Positions 11,452-12,170 of a stretch of DNA of 12,170 nt are shown in pieces; the first letter of the stretch is position 1, and the number at the start of each line of letters is the position of its first letter. The position numbers and the translations under genes were made by a program. The stretch is from JAKAVK01 sp964419095 (lineage in GTDB: Archaea; Micrarchaeota; Micrarchaeia; Micrarchaeales; CABMGC01), in NCBI GenBank assembly GCA_964419095.1, contig CAYQOG010000025.1, forward strand, positions 1 to 12,170, given 5' to 3'. The notes under the pieces were generated by a model. The model was given only the letters and a program-made list of their open reading frames with translations, did no database searches and was not told the origin of the DNA.

Positions 11452-12170
11452 CTACCTGTGCCTTCTGCCCTTGTATTTCGAGACAATCCTATCGATTATC
11501 TGCTCCGACTTCCCGATGTAGGTTCTGGGATTGCTAAGTTCAAGCACTTCCTCTCTTGACAGGAATTCGATTATCTTTGGATCCGCAAGTAGAACCTCAT
11601 GGTACATTCTGTCTTCGTTGTAGGACTTTATCGCGGCTTCTCTGACCATGCGCCTTGCCTCTTCGCGCGATATGCCCTTCTTTATCAGCCTGCTCATAAG
11701 CCTTTGCGATGTCACAGTTCCTTTCGTCGCTTTGAGATTCTTTTCTATGTTCTCTGTGACTATCTCTATCCTGTCTATCACGTTCTCCATCAGCCTGCAC
11801 GAGTAATCAGTAAGCACGAACGCATCGGGTATTATGACCCTGTCCGAGAGCGAAGCGGTGAGATCCCTGAAATCCTCGCTCGACATCGATTCCATTGCCG
11901 TTGCTGCGAATCCTCTCACGACCTTGGCTATGGAGATGCACCTCTCCTCTATGTATGGATTGCCGTGTATGTTCTTGTGCGGCATTGCTGAGCTGCTGAC
12001 AGTTCCCGATTCCTGTATCTCCCTCAATTCAAGTATCTCGGTCCTCTTCAGCGTCCTTATGTACTGGGCCATGCTCTCTATCCTTCCGCATAGCACTGCA
12101 AGGTCTGACATTATCGCAACTATGTTTTCGCGTGGAGGGATCTGCATCGATATCTCCGCTGGCTTTATGC
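11452..12170 (-). CDS. purB: Adenylosuccinate lyase, C-terminal part (runs off the window)
   Basis: About 238 residues of the fumarase/aspartase-superfamily enzyme that splits SAICAR and adenylosuccinate, releasing fumarate, in purine synthesis. The frame is open to the window edge (IKPAEIS before the first Met at 12147), so the N-terminal half is missing only because of the window end. The catalytic flexible-loop signature is SGTVSSSAMPHKNIHGNP; it contains the catalytic Ser and MPxK but has two extra residues before the NP compared with the usual MPHKRNP. Downstream, the DFRDLTASLSDRVIIPDAF region and the helix SQRLMSRLIKKGISREEARRMV match the PurB pattern (ERDxSHSSAERIxLPDA ... GLTREEAY). 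The C-terminus is basic (SKYKGRRHR). The stop is 3 bases from the stop of the convergent carbonic-anhydrase-like gene. Confidence 0.92.
   Translation of the reverse strand, partial: IKPAEISMQIPPRENIVAIMSDLAVLCGRIESMAQYIRTLKRTEILELREIQESGTVSSSAMPHKNIHGNPYIEERCISIAKVVRGFAATAMESMSSEDFRDLTASLSDRVIIPDAFVLTDYSCRLMENVIDRIEIVTENIEKNLKATKGTVTSQRLMSRLIKKGISREEARRMVREAAIKSYNEDRMYHEVLLADPKIIEFLSREEVLELSNPRTYIGKSEQIIDRIVSKYKGRRHR

Noticed and set aside
1..12170. CRISPR array, insertion sequence or phage genes
   Set aside because: No regularly spaced repeats beyond the two promoter repeat pairs, no transposase or integrase, and no terminal inverted repeats were seen.

Overview
The window looks archaeal. 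It carries a FEN1-type flap endonuclease, an MBF1 transcription factor (zinc ribbon plus HTH), a two-domain archaeal-type Lrp/AsnC regulator and archaeal-style TATA boxes sitting about 25 bp ahead of very short or absent leaders. Lys/Arg codons are mostly AAG/AGG, and GTG and TTG starts occur. The tight packing, with overlapping convergent ends and many small proteins, would fit a small-genome lineage such as a DPANN/Micrarchaeota-like archaeon. That placement is an inference, not something the sequence proves. The window also contains one 10-N assembly gap.

Layout. 1-714: 5'-truncated, frameshifted D-2-hydroxyacid dehydrogenase (+). 738-1280: Nudix hydrolase (+), overlapping by 38 bp the tail of a convergent site-2 protease (1243-2757, -). 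2758-2816: divergent promoter, followed by an MBF1-FEN1 operon (+). 4392-5099: polytopic membrane protein (+). 5108-5227: a 39-residue, extremely basic small protein (+). 5231-5812: a degenerate transglutaminase-fold protein (-). 5938-7248: asparaginyl-tRNA synthetase (+). 7291-7972: a two-gene wHTH/RelE-like module with direct repeats in its promoter (+). 7981-8412: Lrp/AsnC regulator (-). 8526-10587: small helical protein plus asparagine synthetase B (+). 10663-11448: beta-carbonic-anhydrase-like protein (+). 11452-12170: adenylosuccinate lyase, C-terminal half (-), running off the window.

The most coherent theme is asparagine. AsnRS charges tRNA-Asn, AsnB makes asparagine from aspartate and glutamine, and an Lrp/AsnC-family regulator is transcribed divergently from the asnB operon. 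Their shared 113-bp control region holds a TTGTA-N5-TACAA palindrome and a related copy exactly 42 bp away, about four helical turns. I read this as a local, possibly asparagine-responsive, control unit into which a toxin-antitoxin-like pair has been inserted between asnS and the regulator. AsnB itself is strikingly close to the enterobacterial AsnB type, which suggests inter-domain transfer.

The remaining genes are housekeeping (FEN1, MBF1, PurB, S2P) or of unknown function. No rRNA, tRNA, CRISPR array or insertion sequence was seen, and no stretch over 300 bases is without a gene.
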